From: Sphaerimonospora sp050942215
Lineage (GTDB): Bacteria > Actinomycetota > Actinomycetes > Streptosporangiales > Streptosporangiaceae
Direction: 5' to 3'
DNA length: 64,000 nucleotides
Assembly: GCF_050942215.1 (NCBI RefSeq)
Contig: NZ_CP192056.1
Span: 744,001 to 808,000 of the forward strand
Shown here: positions 17,584 to 27,164 of the stretch, piece by piece
Layout of the letters: each line of letters begins with the position of its first letter
How positions within the stretch are numbered: position 1 is the first letter of the stretch
Notes under the pieces: generated by a model
Seen by the model: the letters and a program-made list of their open reading frames with translations, nothing else
Database searches by the model: none
What the model was told of the DNA's origin: nothing
Position numbers and translations under genes: made by a program

Positions 17584-19251
17584 CTACCGGTCGACTCGCG
17601 GCGATATCACGTCGACCTGGAACGAGGCGGTCTTCGTCGTGCCCGTCACCGTGTACGACACGGTCACGGTCTGCGTCCCCGGGGCGGCCGAGTCGTACCC
17701 CGGCACCGAGTATCCGCCGTATCCCTCGGCCAGGACCTCATCCTTCACGCCGTCCGTGTAGTCGGCCGTGACCACGAGGCCCGTCAGGTCGAGGGAGTCG
17801 CCGACGGCGTAGGCGGTCTTGACCGGAGGCGTCCTCACCGAGATCGACGACAGGTCGGCGCCTCGCAGGGCGGCGTGCTCCGCCTGCGTCAGCGCGAAGA
17901 CGTGGCCGTGGCGCATGACGCCGTTCGCCAGGTCGTAGTCCGGTGTCCGCCAGGTGATGGGTGTCCACCGGCCGGACGCGAGGTCCTTACTCCAGTAGGG
18001 GCTGAGCTGTTCCTCCATATGGTCGCCCGCGGGTGCGTCGGCCCACTTCTGGTCCGCCCAGAGGTAGTACCCCTCTCCGCGCACGTCGCCGGGGTTCGCC
18101 TTGACGACCATCGGCGCCTCGGCATAGGTCGTGTTCATCGCCTCGTGTGTGATGCAGCCCTTGACGAGCTCCCACTCCTCGGGCGGCGCGAGCACCGACG
18201 TCGAACGCTCCTGGTAGATGTCGTCGACGGTGCATCCGGGGACGTACCTCGTCACGCCGACGCCGGTGGAGACGCGGTCGGTGACGAACCGGTGGTAGGA
18301 CCCGTCGGAGTCGTCCCTGATGATGACGGCGTCGAGCGTCCCGTGGCCGGGCCTGCCGCTCATGACCCGCGGCGGCGTGAACGTCACGAAGTCGCGTGTA
18401 GTGGCGTAGAGGGTCTGGTTCCGCGTGAGCGGGTAGCGGCCGTTGGGATCGTTGCGGTCGGGCGTGTAGTACGTCCCGGTCGCGTACATCGAGGATGTCC
18501 AGTAGACGACGTATGCGCCGAGGGATTCGTCCCAGATGGCCTCCGGGGCGAACGCCATCCCCGCCTCGTCCGGAGCCACCCGAACGTGCCGCTGCTCCGA
18601 CCAGGTCCGTAGATCACAGGACTCCCAGACCTCGATGTGGCGGCCGGCGCCGCTCTGGGCCCAGTCCCAGCCCTGCCACCCGTACGCCGTGCCGTCGACG
18701 TTGAGGTCCGTGGCGATGAGGTAGAACCTGTCTCCCTCCGGCGACCGGACGATGGACGGGTCGCGCACGGCGTGCATGCCCTTGGTGGACCGCAGGACCA
18801 TCTGTCCGTCGTTGACCGCCGTCAGGCGGGTCGGGTCGTTGCCGACACTCGCCGCCATGTAGATCTGCTGCCCCGCCTGGCTGTTCGACCTGGCGAAGTT
18901 CACCATGCCGTATCGCGAGAACGGGGCGAGCTTCACCGCGGGCCGCACGGTCAGGACGAAATCGCGGCATACCTCGGCGGCTTCGACGCTGATGCACGCC
19001 TTCAGGGTCACTTTCACCGGGTCGGTCCCGGTCGGCGGGCGCTTCACCACGCCCGCCGCTATCGCCCCGTCCGCCTCGTCGGACACGACGTCCGGGTGCG
19101 ACGACGTCCACCTGATCACCGTGCCCGGCGCCGCCGCCACCCTCGTCGGCAGCGTCACGTTCCCACGCACATCGTCGGCGTTCGGAATCGCGATCTCGGC
19201 CAGCGCCCGCTCTGCCTGCCCAACGGCGGTGGCGCCCTCGGCGTGTGCCAT
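17584..19251 (-). CDS. GH43-type glycoside hydrolase with flanking Ig-like domains
   Basis: 555 residues. About 10-95 is the atrophied bacterial Ig domain common in GH43 proteins (NADDVRGNVTLPT, WTSSHPDVVSDEADG). About 100-470 is a five-bladed-propeller-like region with GMHAVRDPSIVRSPEGDRFYLIATD, AFAPEAIWDESLGAYVVYW and TTYAEAPMVVK; the Asp of RDPS, the propeller Asp and the Glu of EAP match the GH43 catalytic set. About 480-555 is a C-terminal bacterial Ig-like domain (SSISVRTPPVKTAYAVGDSLDL). Likely an arabinofuranosidase or related activity. Start ATG 19251 with GGGAGG seven bases upstream; no signal peptide is seen in this or the longer frame, unexpected for this architecture. Confidence 0.82.
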   Translation of the reverse strand: MAHAEGATAVGQAERALAEIAIPNADDVRGNVTLPTRVAAAPGTVIRWTSSHPDVVSDEADGAIAAGVVKRPPTGTDPVKVTLKACISVEAAEVCRDFVLTVRPAVKLAPFSRYGMVNFARSNSQAGQQIYMAASVGNDPTRLTAVNDGQMVLRSTKGMHAVRDPSIVRSPEGDRFYLIATDLNVDGTAYGWQGWDWAQSGAGRHIEVWESCDLRTWSEQRHVRVAPDEAGMAFAPEAIWDESLGAYVVYWTSSMYATGTYYTPDRNDPNGRYPLTRNQTLYATTRDFVTFTPPRVMSGRPGHGTLDAVIIRDDSDGSYHRFVTDRVSTGVGVTRYVPGCTVDDIYQERSTSVLAPPEEWELVKGCITHEAMNTTYAEAPMVVKANPGDVRGEGYYLWADQKWADAPAGDHMEEQLSPYWSKDLASGRWTPITWRTPDYDLANGVMRHGHVFALTQAEHAALRGADLSSISVRTPPVKTAYAVGDSLDLTGLVVTADYTDGVKDEVLAEGYGGYSVPGYDSAAPGTQTVTVSYTVTGTTKTASFQVDVISPRVDR

Positions 19252-19533
19252 CCGACCGCCTCCCGCCACCGATTCCAGGAATGAGCGTAGTGGCCCGCCG
19301 GATGCCCGGGATGAGATCGATGTGGCCGTCGCGATCACGCCGGGCCCGGGTGACATCGCCCCCGGCGACGCCGGGCGCCGGACCACTGGGAAAGCCGTTG
19401 CGCAGGACGCCGAACCGGGGCCGGTGAAACCGCCATGTCAGGGGTGAAACCGGCGTGAAGCCGCGACGAAGCCGATGAAGCGGAGGCTCTCCTCGGACGC
19501 CGGGAGGTACCCGGCGGAGAGAGGAGACGCGTC

Positions 19534-20505
19534 ATGGCGGACCTCAGCGCCGTCCGGGCCGACGGCCTGGTCAAGGACTTCGGCGACTTCCGGGCCGTGG
19601 ACGGCATCGACCTGCACGTACGGCAGGGCGAGATCTTCGGAGTCCTCGGCCCCAACGGAGCGGGCAAGACCACCACACTCCGAATGCTCGCCACCCTGCT
19701 TCCGATCGACGGCGGCCACGCGGAGATCTTCGGTGTCGACGTCCGGCGGGAGCCCCACCGCATCCGGCAGCTGGTAGGCGTAACCGGCCAGTACGCCTCG
19801 GTGGACGAGGACCTGACCGGCCGGGAGAACCTCTGGCTGTTCGCCCGCCTGCAGGGCCTCACCGGCAGCCGGGCCAGGGCGATCGCGGTCGACCTGCTCG
19901 AACGCTTCGGCCTCCAGGAGGCGGCCGAGCGTCCTCTGTCCCAGTTCAGCGGCGGCATGCGCCGCCGCCTCGACCTCGCGTCGAGCCTGATCACCCGCCC
20001 GCCCCTGATCTTCCTGGATGAGCCCACGACCGGCCTCGACCCGAGAACCCGGGGCCAGATGTGGGACACCATCCGCGAGCTGGTCACCGACGGCTCCACG
20101 ATCCTGCTCACCACGCAATATCTGGACGAGGCCGACCAGCTGGCCGACCGCGTAGCCGTGATCGACCGAGGCAGGAAGGTCGCCGAGGACACCCCCGACG
20201 CCCTGAAGACCCAGGTCGGCGACTCGACCCTGCAGCTCCGCCTCGCGGACGGCTCCGACACGGCCCTGGCCGCGAACGTCGTACGCCGGCTGCTGGGCGA
20301 GGAACCGGTCCTGACCCCGGAATCAGGACGCATGAACGTTCCCCTTCCCGACCCCGACCGGGCCGCGGACGTCCTGATCGGCCTGCGGGAAGCAGGACTC
20401 GGCATCTCCTCGGTGAGCGTCGCCAAGCCGACGCTGGACGAGGTCTTCCTGGCGCTGACCGGCCACGGCGCCGACGATCGACCCCAGATGGAGGCGGCCC
20501 GATGA
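19534..20505 (+). CDS. DrrA-type ABC transporter ATP-binding protein
   Basis: 323 residues. Walker A GPNGAGKTTTL, Q-loop VTGQYASVDEDLTGREN, signature LSQFSGGMRRRLDLA, Walker B LIFLDEPTTGLD, H-loop replaced by Q in LLTTQYLDEADQL, as is common in the DrrA family. The C-terminal about 80 residues are the DrrA extension. It powers export through the partner permease that overlaps its stop by ATGA. Substrate unknown; relatives export anthracyclines or cell-envelope lipids. Confidence 0.93.
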   Translation: MADLSAVRADGLVKDFGDFRAVDGIDLHVRQGEIFGVLGPNGAGKTTTLRMLATLLPIDGGHAEIFGVDVRREPHRIRQLVGVTGQYASVDEDLTGRENLWLFARLQGLTGSRARAIAVDLLERFGLQEAAERPLSQFSGGMRRRLDLASSLITRPPLIFLDEPTTGLDPRTRGQMWDTIRELVTDGSTILLTTQYLDEADQLADRVAVIDRGRKVAEDTPDALKTQVGDSTLQLRLADGSDTALAANVVRRLLGEEPVLTPESGRMNVPLPDPDRAADVLIGLREAGLGISSVSVAKPTLDEVFLALTGHGADDRPQMEAAR

Positions 20506-21353
20506 CCACCACGAGCACCATGACCCCGATCACGCTCGACCCTCGGCGAATCGACCCGTCCGCCGTGGTCGCCCGCACCACGTCCCGGAGCTCGCTGCAG
20601 GACACCTGGGCTCAGGTCCTGGCGATGGCATGGCGGGCGGTGAAGAAGATGCGCCGCAAGCCCGAGCAGTTCTTCGACGTCCTCATCCAGCCCCTGCTGT
20701 TCACGGCGATGTTCGCGTTCATCTTCGGCGGCGCGATCTCCGGCAGCGTGTCGAACTACCTCCCGGTGCTGATCCCCGGCATCCTCGCCCAGACGGCCCT
20801 GACCGTCTGCATGGTGACGGGCGTGCAGCTGCGCGAAGACATGGACAAGGGGGTCTTCGACCGCTTCAAGTCCCTGCCGATCGCGCGGCTCGCCCCCCTG
20901 GCCGGCCCGATGGTCGCCGACCTGATCAGGTACGGCATCGCGTCGGTGCTGACGCTCGTCACCGGCCTGCTCATCGGATACCGCCCCGGCGGCGGAGTGC
21001 TCGGCTGCGTCGGGGGTGTCGCACTCACCGTGATCGCGGGCTGGTCGCTGGCGTGGATCTTCACCTGGCTGGGCACGCTGGCGCGTTCTGCGCAGAGCGT
21101 CCAGGGCATCTCGATGATGATCATGTTCCCGCTCACCTTCCTGTCCAACGCCTTCGTCCCCGCTGAGACGCTGCCCGGCTGGCTGGAGGCGTTCGTGAAG
21201 GTCAATCCGGTGTCGCACGTCGTCTCCGCGGTGCGTGACCTGTTCAACGACGGAGCCGTGACGGCCGAGGTCGGCTGGGCGGTCATCGGCTGCGTGGTCG
21301 TCGTCGCGATCTTCGCTCCGCTGTCGGTCCGCTCGTACTCCCGCAAGATGTAG
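20502..21353 (+). CDS. DrrB-type ABC-2 permease
   Basis: 283 residues, six predicted membrane helices (FFDVLIQPLLFTAMFAFIFGG to VIGCVVVVAIFAPLSV), with the ABC-2 conserved segment MIMFPLTFLSNAFVPAETLPGWL followed by VNPVSHVVSAVRDLF. Starts at ATG 20502, overlapping the ATPase stop. It forms the exporter pore with the ATPase. It converges with the AfsR-like gene only 5 bases from that gene's stop. Confidence 0.93.
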   Translation: MTTTSTMTPITLDPRRIDPSAVVARTTSRSSLQDTWAQVLAMAWRAVKKMRRKPEQFFDVLIQPLLFTAMFAFIFGGAISGSVSNYLPVLIPGILAQTALTVCMVTGVQLREDMDKGVFDRFKSLPIARLAPLAGPMVADLIRYGIASVLTLVTGLLIGYRPGGGVLGCVGGVALTVIAGWSLAWIFTWLGTLARSAQSVQGISMMIMFPLTFLSNAFVPAETLPGWLEAFVKVNPVSHVVSAVRDLFNDGAVTAEVGWAVIGCVVVVAIFAPLSVRSYSRKM

Positions 21354-21358
21354 CGGTG

Positions 21359-24300
21359 TCAGACCACCCGCTCCAGGACGGCATGGGCCTCGGTCAGCAG
21401 GTCGGGGCCACGCCGTTCGCCGTACTCTGCCTCGATGCCGGCCATGACGCCGGGGGCGGTCCGTTCGGCGTGCGCGGACAGCACCGACCACTGCAGCGTC
21501 GGAAGGAACCGGTTGTAGGCGAACCGATCGGCGAGCACGAGAAGCCGGACCGCCTCCTCGGCGGGCAGCGCTCCCTTCAACAGGCCCCAGACGCCCAGCC
21601 CGGCGAGCATCATCCCCATCATCGGGTAATCCCTGAAGGTGCGGTCAGGATCGACCATGGTCAGGACTCCGGCCCGCAGCGACTCGAAGAGGTCCGCGCC
21701 GTCGTCGCCCTCGCCGTACTGTGCGAACGCCGAGAGCGCGATGATCTCGCCCAGGACCGACCACGGTGGGAAACCGTCCGGCGCGCCAGGGACGCGCAGG
21801 TCGCGGATGGTTTCGGCGGTCTCGCGGTGCCGGCGCAGTCCCTCGGCGATGTCGCCGTCGACGAGGGCCAGCTGGGCTCTGCAGGCGCTGACCGACAGGA
21901 CCTCGCCGTAGGTGCCCTGGGGAGCCAGCGCCACCATGTCGTCGATCATCCGTGCGGCCTCGTCGCGACGCCCCTGGGCGAGCGCCGCCATGGCAAGGGT
22001 GGCGCGGATCTGGACGGCGTCGTCCAGCGCTCCGAGGCGTTCGAGCACCGGGAGTGCCTCGGTGGCATGCCGGGAGGCCGACGCGGTATCGCCGAGGTTC
22101 GCGTACAGGGAGGCCAGCTGGGTGTGCAGCACCGCCCGGTGCCAGGGACCGCCGTCGTCGCCGACGAGTTCGAGGGCGGCGCCGGCCGCTTCGATCGCAC
22201 CGACCGGGTCACCGGCGTTCTCCCGGCCATGGCTCAGCCAGTGCAGCGCGATTCGGCGGACCAGCGGGTCGGGATCGGTGGCCAGCTCGTCCAGGCCGTG
22301 CTCGGGATCCGCCACTATCGTGAGCAGCCCCCTTACCAGCGCCCGGATGGCGGGGTTCGCCGAGTCGGCGCCCAGCCCGGACAGCAGCCGCGTCAGTGTC
22401 CCGGTCTCTTCCAAGGGGACGATCATGGTGTTGATCAGCGCGATGCTCAGGGCCGCCCGGGCCCGGTCGAGGAGCCGGGGCGGCGGCGTCCAGCCGCTCA
22501 GAGTGACGGCGAGGGCCGGAGTGAGAATGATGCTGCGCGGATGGTCCCCGCAGATCGACCAGTAGCCGCTCAGTGCGGAGAACAGCACCACCGCGGCCTC
22601 CGGGTCGGAGCCGGCGAGGGCCTCGCGCAGGATGTCGGCGAGGTTCGTCTCCTCAGAACGCAGCCGGTCCATGGCGTCGACCTGCTCCGGCGAGTACAGC
22701 CGGACACCGTGCCGGTCGGCGTACCCGACGGCCCACTCGCGTACGGCGGCACGCGCCGCCGCGGTCTCGCCGGCCGATTCCAGCCGCATCCGGCCGAACT
22801 CGCGCACCGTTTCCAGCATGCGGTACCGGATGCCGCCGGCCGCCTCCACGACGGCGAGCAGGGACTGCTCCACGAGCTCCTGGATGTCGCCGAGAGCGTC
22901 GCCGCCGAGCACCTCCTCCGCGGCGTCGAGGGTGAAGCCGTCCGGGAAGGCCGACAGGCGACGCAGGGCCCGGCGCTCCCGCTCGCCGAGCAGGTTCCAG
23001 GACCAGTCGATCACCGCCAGCAGCGTCTGGTGCCGGGAGGGGGCGCTCCGGTCGCCGCCGCGCAGCAGCGAGAACCTGTCCTCCAGCCGCCGGGCGATCT
23101 CGGCCGGTGACATCACCCGCACCTTGGCGGCGGCCAGTTCTATCGCGAGCGGCAGGCCGTCCAGGCGGGCCACGACGGCGCGTACGTCATCCTCGCCGAG
23201 GTGCACACCGGGCCGGGCGGCGGTCGCGCGATCGCGGAACAGCTCGACCGCGTCGCGGGTTCCCAGCTGGGGCAGCGGATAGACGCGTTCGGCGGCGATC
23301 GCCAGCGGCGAGCGGGTCGTGGTGAGGACGCGCAGCTCCCGCGTCGTCGCGGTCAGATAGGCGACCAGGTCGGCGACCGCCTCCACCAGATGCTCGCAGT
23401 TGTCGAGCACCAGCAGCGCCGGGGCCAGATCGAGCTGCTGGGCGATCCGCGTACGGACGTCGGCGCGCTGTCGCGGGGTGAGCGTGCGGCGTCCGGTCAC
23501 CGAGTCGCGGACGCCGAGCGCCGACCCGACCTCGCCGACCAGGTCCTCGGGCACGGTCACACCGACCAGTTCGACGAAGTGCACCACCGGCTGCGGGGCC
23601 TCGCGGGCGATGACATGGGCGAGCCGGGTCTTGCCGAGCCCGCCGGGACCGAGGATCGACACCACCCGGGAGGCGGCGAGCAGTGCCCGCACCCGCCGGA
23701 GGTCGTCGTCACGGCCGAGCAGCGGGGTCGTGTCGAACCGCACGCCGGCGCGCACCGGACTGTCGAGCGCCAGCAGCTCCCGGTGGACCCGCCGCAGCTC
23801 CGGTCCGACGTCGGCGCCGATCCGGTCACGCAGATCCGACCGGTAGCACTCGAAGCGGTCCAGCGCGGCGCCCGTCCCGCGCACGGCCGCCTCGCTGTGC
23901 AGGAGGTCGGCGAGCAGCCCCTCGTCGTCGGGGTGGACGCGCACGGCCTCCTCGAGTCCGGGCAGGGCGGTGCCGTGCTCACCGCTTCGGCTCCGGGCCC
24001 GGGCGAGCACGACCCGCGCGGACGCCAGGTCGCGCTCCGCGCGCCGGCGGACCTCGGCCAGCGGGCCGTCGCCCTCGGGAGACAGCACCCCGGCGCCCAG
24101 TGCGAGCGCCTCCTCCGCCGCCGCTGCCGCCGCGGCCGGATTGTCGGCGAGCAGCGCCCGCGCCCGGCCCGCCAGACCACGCAGCCGACCGGCGTCGATC
24201 CGGTCGGGCGCGACCACGAGCCGGTAGCCGCCCCCTTCCGTGGCCAGTGCCGCCGGCCCCACGACCGACCTGGTCCGGGACACCAGGACCTGCAGCGCCT

Positions 24301-24469
24301 TCGCCGGATTGGCCGGCTCGTCGTCCCCCCACACCTCCGCGACGAGGCGGTCCGCTTTCACGGTCCGGGAGGCGAGTGTGAGGGCGGCGAGCAGCGCCTG
24401 AGCCCTATCGCCGACCACCGCCTGCCCCCGCCACCGCACGCCCTGAAGCAGACTCAGGTCGATCGGCAT
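21359..24469 (-). CDS. AfsR/SARP-like regulator: BTAD, NB-ARC ATPase, TPR
   Basis: 1036 residues. Residues 1-90 form an OmpR-like DNA-binding domain (ALLAALTLASRTVKADRLV, KALQVLVSRTRSVVG, GGGYRLVV), then the BTAD helices to about 240. An NB-ARC ATPase follows with Walker A SILGPGGLGKTRLAHV, Walker B ALLVLDNCEH and GLPLAIELAAAKVR. The remainder is helical TPR-like repeats. Such proteins switch on secondary metabolism or export genes in actinomycetes. Convergent with the DrrAB exporter, so a functional link is possible but not shown by operon structure. ATG 24469. Confidence 0.9.
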   Translation of the reverse strand: MPIDLSLLQGVRWRGQAVVGDRAQALLAALTLASRTVKADRLVAEVWGDDEPANPAKALQVLVSRTRSVVGPAALATEGGGYRLVVAPDRIDAGRLRGLAGRARALLADNPAAAAAAAEEALALGAGVLSPEGDGPLAEVRRRAERDLASARVVLARARSRSGEHGTALPGLEEAVRVHPDDEGLLADLLHSEAAVRGTGAALDRFECYRSDLRDRIGADVGPELRRVHRELLALDSPVRAGVRFDTTPLLGRDDDLRRVRALLAASRVVSILGPGGLGKTRLAHVIAREAPQPVVHFVELVGVTVPEDLVGEVGSALGVRDSVTGRRTLTPRQRADVRTRIAQQLDLAPALLVLDNCEHLVEAVADLVAYLTATTRELRVLTTTRSPLAIAAERVYPLPQLGTRDAVELFRDRATAARPGVHLGEDDVRAVVARLDGLPLAIELAAAKVRVMSPAEIARRLEDRFSLLRGGDRSAPSRHQTLLAVIDWSWNLLGERERRALRRLSAFPDGFTLDAAEEVLGGDALGDIQELVEQSLLAVVEAAGGIRYRMLETVREFGRMRLESAGETAAARAAVREWAVGYADRHGVRLYSPEQVDAMDRLRSEETNLADILREALAGSDPEAAVVLFSALSGYWSICGDHPRSIILTPALAVTLSGWTPPPRLLDRARAALSIALINTMIVPLEETGTLTRLLSGLGADSANPAIRALVRGLLTIVADPEHGLDELATDPDPLVRRIALHWLSHGRENAGDPVGAIEAAGAALELVGDDGGPWHRAVLHTQLASLYANLGDTASASRHATEALPVLERLGALDDAVQIRATLAMAALAQGRRDEAARMIDDMVALAPQGTYGEVLSVSACRAQLALVDGDIAEGLRRHRETAETIRDLRVPGAPDGFPPWSVLGEIIALSAFAQYGEGDDGADLFESLRAGVLTMVDPDRTFRDYPMMGMMLAGLGVWGLLKGALPAEEAVRLLVLADRFAYNRFLPTLQWSVLSAHAERTAPGVMAGIEAEYGERRGPDLLTEAHAVLERVV

Positions 24470-24588
24470 GGCCCAATTCTAGGCTTCGGCGAGCCGTACG
24501 CCCGTTCTCGTCTTCACCCGCGAGACGTACGGGGCGATGGGCCGAGCATGCGGGATCCGGCGCGGCAAGCGGGTTCGCCCCGGGGTGG

Positions 24589-25416
24589 TCAGGCCCGGCC
24601 TCCGAGCCGGGCGTAGGCCGCCGGGGGCATGCCGACAGCGGCGGTGAAGTCGCGGGTCAGATGGGCCTGATCGGTGTAGCCGAGCTCGGCGGCCAGCGTG
24701 GCGAGGTCGAGCCCCTGGTAGATCCGCTCCGCGGCCTCGTGCAGGCGGAAGCGGCGGATCACCCACTTGGGGCCGACGCCGACATGGTCCCGGAACAGCC
24801 GCTGCAGCGAGCGCACGGACCGCCCCGATCTGGCGGCCAGCTCGTCGACCCTGGTCACGGACACGTCGCTCTCCACCATCGCCACCAGCGCCGCGACCTC
24901 TTCCGTCAGCGGATCGTGATCCGGCCCCAGACCCAGCAGGAACGTCTCGATGAGCGCGATGGCGGCCTGGACGTCGGGCTCGGCCAGAACCCGCTCGGCC
25001 AGGGTCGCGCCCGCTGCGCCGTACATCTCGCCGATCTCCACGAACCGGCCGGTCAGCTGGGACACCGGACCGCCGAGGAACGGCCGGAAGCCACCCGGGC
25101 GGAAGCGCGTGCCGAGCACGCGGCCGCTGCCCCGCATCGTGTGGGAGAACCCACCCGTGATCACTCCCGCGATCCGGTGGAAATCCTGGGCGATCGTCAT
25201 GTTCACGGTGGGGTGCGAGACGATGCGCTGTTCGTACGGCTCGGCGACATCGGTCCACGTGACGACCCAGAAGTGCTCCACATACGCCGCGATCTCGGGC
25301 GATGGCGCCCGCCGGACGAAATCGAAGGCGTTGAGCCCCGCGTACGGGTCGACCCAGCCGCGCTGTCGCGTTTCTACAAGCCGCCCTTCGGGCCGACGGG
25401 GCACACTGGTCGCCAT
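24589..25416 (-). CDS. AraC-family transcriptional regulator
   Basis: 275 residues. N-terminal sensor region AAYVEHFWVVTWTD, then FRPGGFRPFLGGPVSQLTGR as in DUF6597-type AraC proteins. C-terminal double HTH: DELAARSGRSVRSLQRLFRDHVGVGPKWV and DLATLAAELGYTDQAHLTRDF. Start ATG 25416; this codon overlaps the start codon of the divergent gene at 25415. There is no clear ribosome binding site, so the true start could be further in. Confidence 0.85.
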   Translation of the reverse strand: MATSVPRRPEGRLVETRQRGWVDPYAGLNAFDFVRRAPSPEIAAYVEHFWVVTWTDVAEPYEQRIVSHPTVNMTIAQDFHRIAGVITGGFSHTMRGSGRVLGTRFRPGGFRPFLGGPVSQLTGRFVEIGEMYGAAGATLAERVLAEPDVQAAIALIETFLLGLGPDHDPLTEEVAALVAMVESDVSVTRVDELAARSGRSVRSLQRLFRDHVGVGPKWVIRRFRLHEAAERIYQGLDLATLAAELGYTDQAHLTRDFTAAVGMPPAAYARLGGRA

Positions 25417-25957
25417 GGACGACATGATGCCGCTGATGAGGAGCGCCACGGAACGCACCGCGGGCTTGGTGCGCGCGGTACGGCAGGAGCAGCTCGGGCT
25501 CCCGACGCCGTGCGCGAAGTTCGACGTCAGAGACCTGATCAACCACCTCGAATGGGTGGCGGAGCTGTTCGAGTCGCTGGCGCGCAAGGGGCCGATGATC
25601 GAGCAGGGGCCCTACGCGGGCGACTTCCCCGCGCGAGCGGAGGGCACGCTGGCCGCCTGGTCGCGGCCAGAGGCGTGGGAGGGGACGAGCCCGGCCATGG
25701 GCATGCCGATGACCGCGCTGGGCCACATGTATCTCGTCGACATGGTCGTGCACGGCTGGGACCTGGCCACGGCCACAGGTCAGGAGTACGAGCCCGACCC
25801 CGAGGCCGTTTCGCGGGCGCTGCACTTCACCGAGCAGATGGTGGAGACGGGCAGACGACGCGGTGTCTTCGGGCCGCCGGTGGCGGTGCCGGACGACGCC
25901 CCGCTGTTCGACCGCATGCTCGGCCTCATCGGCCGGGACCCGGCCTGGACGGCGTGA
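25415..25957 (+). CDS. TIGR03086-type metal-binding protein (DinB-like, MDMPI N-domain)
   Basis: 180 residues. The four-helix DinB pattern is visible with a His in DLINHLEWVAELF and the pair in YLVDMVVHGWDLA, which form the metal site in this superfamily. The second half matches the TIGR03086 group (RALHFTEQMVE, PLFDRMLGLIGRDPAW). DinB enzymes often act as bacillithiol- or mycothiol-dependent transferases or isomerases; a mycothiol link is inferred. ATG 25415 is within CCATGG shared with the AraC start; ATG 25424 is the alternative. Confidence 0.82.
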   Translation: MDDMMPLMRSATERTAGLVRAVRQEQLGLPTPCAKFDVRDLINHLEWVAELFESLARKGPMIEQGPYAGDFPARAEGTLAAWSRPEAWEGTSPAMGMPMTALGHMYLVDMVVHGWDLATATGQEYEPDPEAVSRALHFTEQMVETGRRRGVFGPPVAVPDDAPLFDRMLGLIGRDPAWTA

Positions 25958-26006
25958 TCTGCTCCGGCACTGGACGAGACGTCGTCGGCGGTGATCGCCT
26001 CCGGCG

Positions 26007-26876
26007 TCACGGCGTCGTCAGGAAGCCGAAGTGCTCCTTGCCTACGACCACCGGATTGCCGAGCTCACCGACCTGGTCGATCGCCACCGTGATCATGTCG
26101 CCCGCGTGCAGCCGGAAGTCGAGATCGGGCACGAGGCCGGTCCCGGTGGCGAGTACGACCCCGTGGGGATGGTTCTCGGCGTGGAACAGATAGGTGGTCA
26201 GTTCGGCGAACGGTCGCCGGATCTGGCTGGTGGAGGTCGTGCCGTCCCATATGACGGTGCCGTCGCGGGTGACCGTCAGGCGGATGGCGAGATCGGAGGG
26301 GTCGACCTCCCACGCGGGCCTGATGCCGGGGGAGAGGGCGCACGAGCCGGCGTACAGCTTGGCCTGCGGTAGGTAGAGCGGGTTCTCGCCCTCGACCGAT
26401 CGTGAGCTCATGTCGTTGCATACGACGTAGCCGACGATCTCCTCGAAACGGTTGATCACCAGAGCCAGTTCCGGCTCGGGAACGTTGAGCGCCGAGTCGG
26501 AGCGGATGCCGACGGGTTCGCCGTCGACGACCACCCGCCAGGCGGGCGACTTGAAGAACAGCTCGGGACGCTCGGCGTCATAGACCTGCTCGTAGACCGA
26601 TTTGAGGGCGCTCTCCTCCACGCGCGCGTCACGAGAGCGCAGGTAGGTCACGCCTGCGGCCCACACCTCCGTGATGCCGTCCACCGGCGCGAGCAGACGC
26701 GCATCGCCGAGCGGACGGTCGGGGGCGGCGTCGGCGCAGATCCGTTCGATCTCCTGCCTCCGGTGCTGGAGAAGCTCGAACATGCCGGCGACCGGCAGGG
26801 GAGACAGGACGCCGTCACTCAACACCGCGATGCGCGGGCGGGGGTCGGAACGCCCCTGGTATCGAACGATGTGCAC
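26007..26876 (-). CDS. FAH-fold sugar-acid dehydratase (XylX-like, 2-keto-3-deoxypentonate dehydratase)
   Basis: 289 residues. The FAH-fold core has FFKSPAWRVV, the metal ligands in NVPEPELALVIN (Glu-x-Glu) and GYVVCNDMSSRSVEGENPLYLPQAK, the last typical of pentonate-pathway dehydratases rather than fumarylacetoacetase. Predicted reaction: 2-keto-3-deoxypentonate to alpha-ketoglutarate semialdehyde. GTG start 26876 with AGAGGAG six bases upstream. Divergent from the GH3 xylosidase, sharing a promoter region with a LacI operator; the matching IlvD-type dehydratase is at 34876. Confidence 0.8.
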   Translation of the reverse strand: MHIVRYQGRSDPRPRIAVLSDGVLSPLPVAGMFELLQHRRQEIERICADAAPDRPLGDARLLAPVDGITEVWAAGVTYLRSRDARVEESALKSVYEQVYDAERPELFFKSPAWRVVVDGEPVGIRSDSALNVPEPELALVINRFEEIVGYVVCNDMSSRSVEGENPLYLPQAKLYAGSCALSPGIRPAWEVDPSDLAIRLTVTRDGTVIWDGTTSTSQIRRPFAELTTYLFHAENHPHGVVLATGTGLVPDLDFRLHAGDMITVAIDQVGELGNPVVVGKEHFGFLTTP

Positions 26877-27043
26877 TTGGGTCTCCTCTCTGTCGTGAAG
26901 CGGTCGCCGCCGGGCGCGCCGGCTTCAGCGGTTCATGGTCGTGACCGGCCATCCGGCTCTGACGCGGGAGTGCCGGGCCGGCGGTCATGAGGGTCTTCGG
27001 TGCGGCTCTGGACAAAGCGGGGGTGATCAGTGACGGTTGGATT

Positions 27044-27067
27044 GTAAACGTTACCGATTACGTTTGC
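27044..27067. promoter_or_regulatory. LacI-type operator in the FAH/GH3 divergent promoter
   Basis: AAACGTTACCGATTACGTTT (27046-27065) is an imperfect palindrome, 8 of 10 positions symmetric. The 24 bases 27044-27067 match 29777-29800, before the LacI gene, at 20 positions. It probably controls both divergent genes. Confidence 0.8.
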
Positions 27068-27164
27068 GAAGAGGCGGATCCACGTGATCGACGTCGCCAT
27101 GGGGGCGGCCCACGGCGTCCCCCTGGTGGTCCGAATCTCGCTCTGGAGGTCTCGCCGGTGGTCG

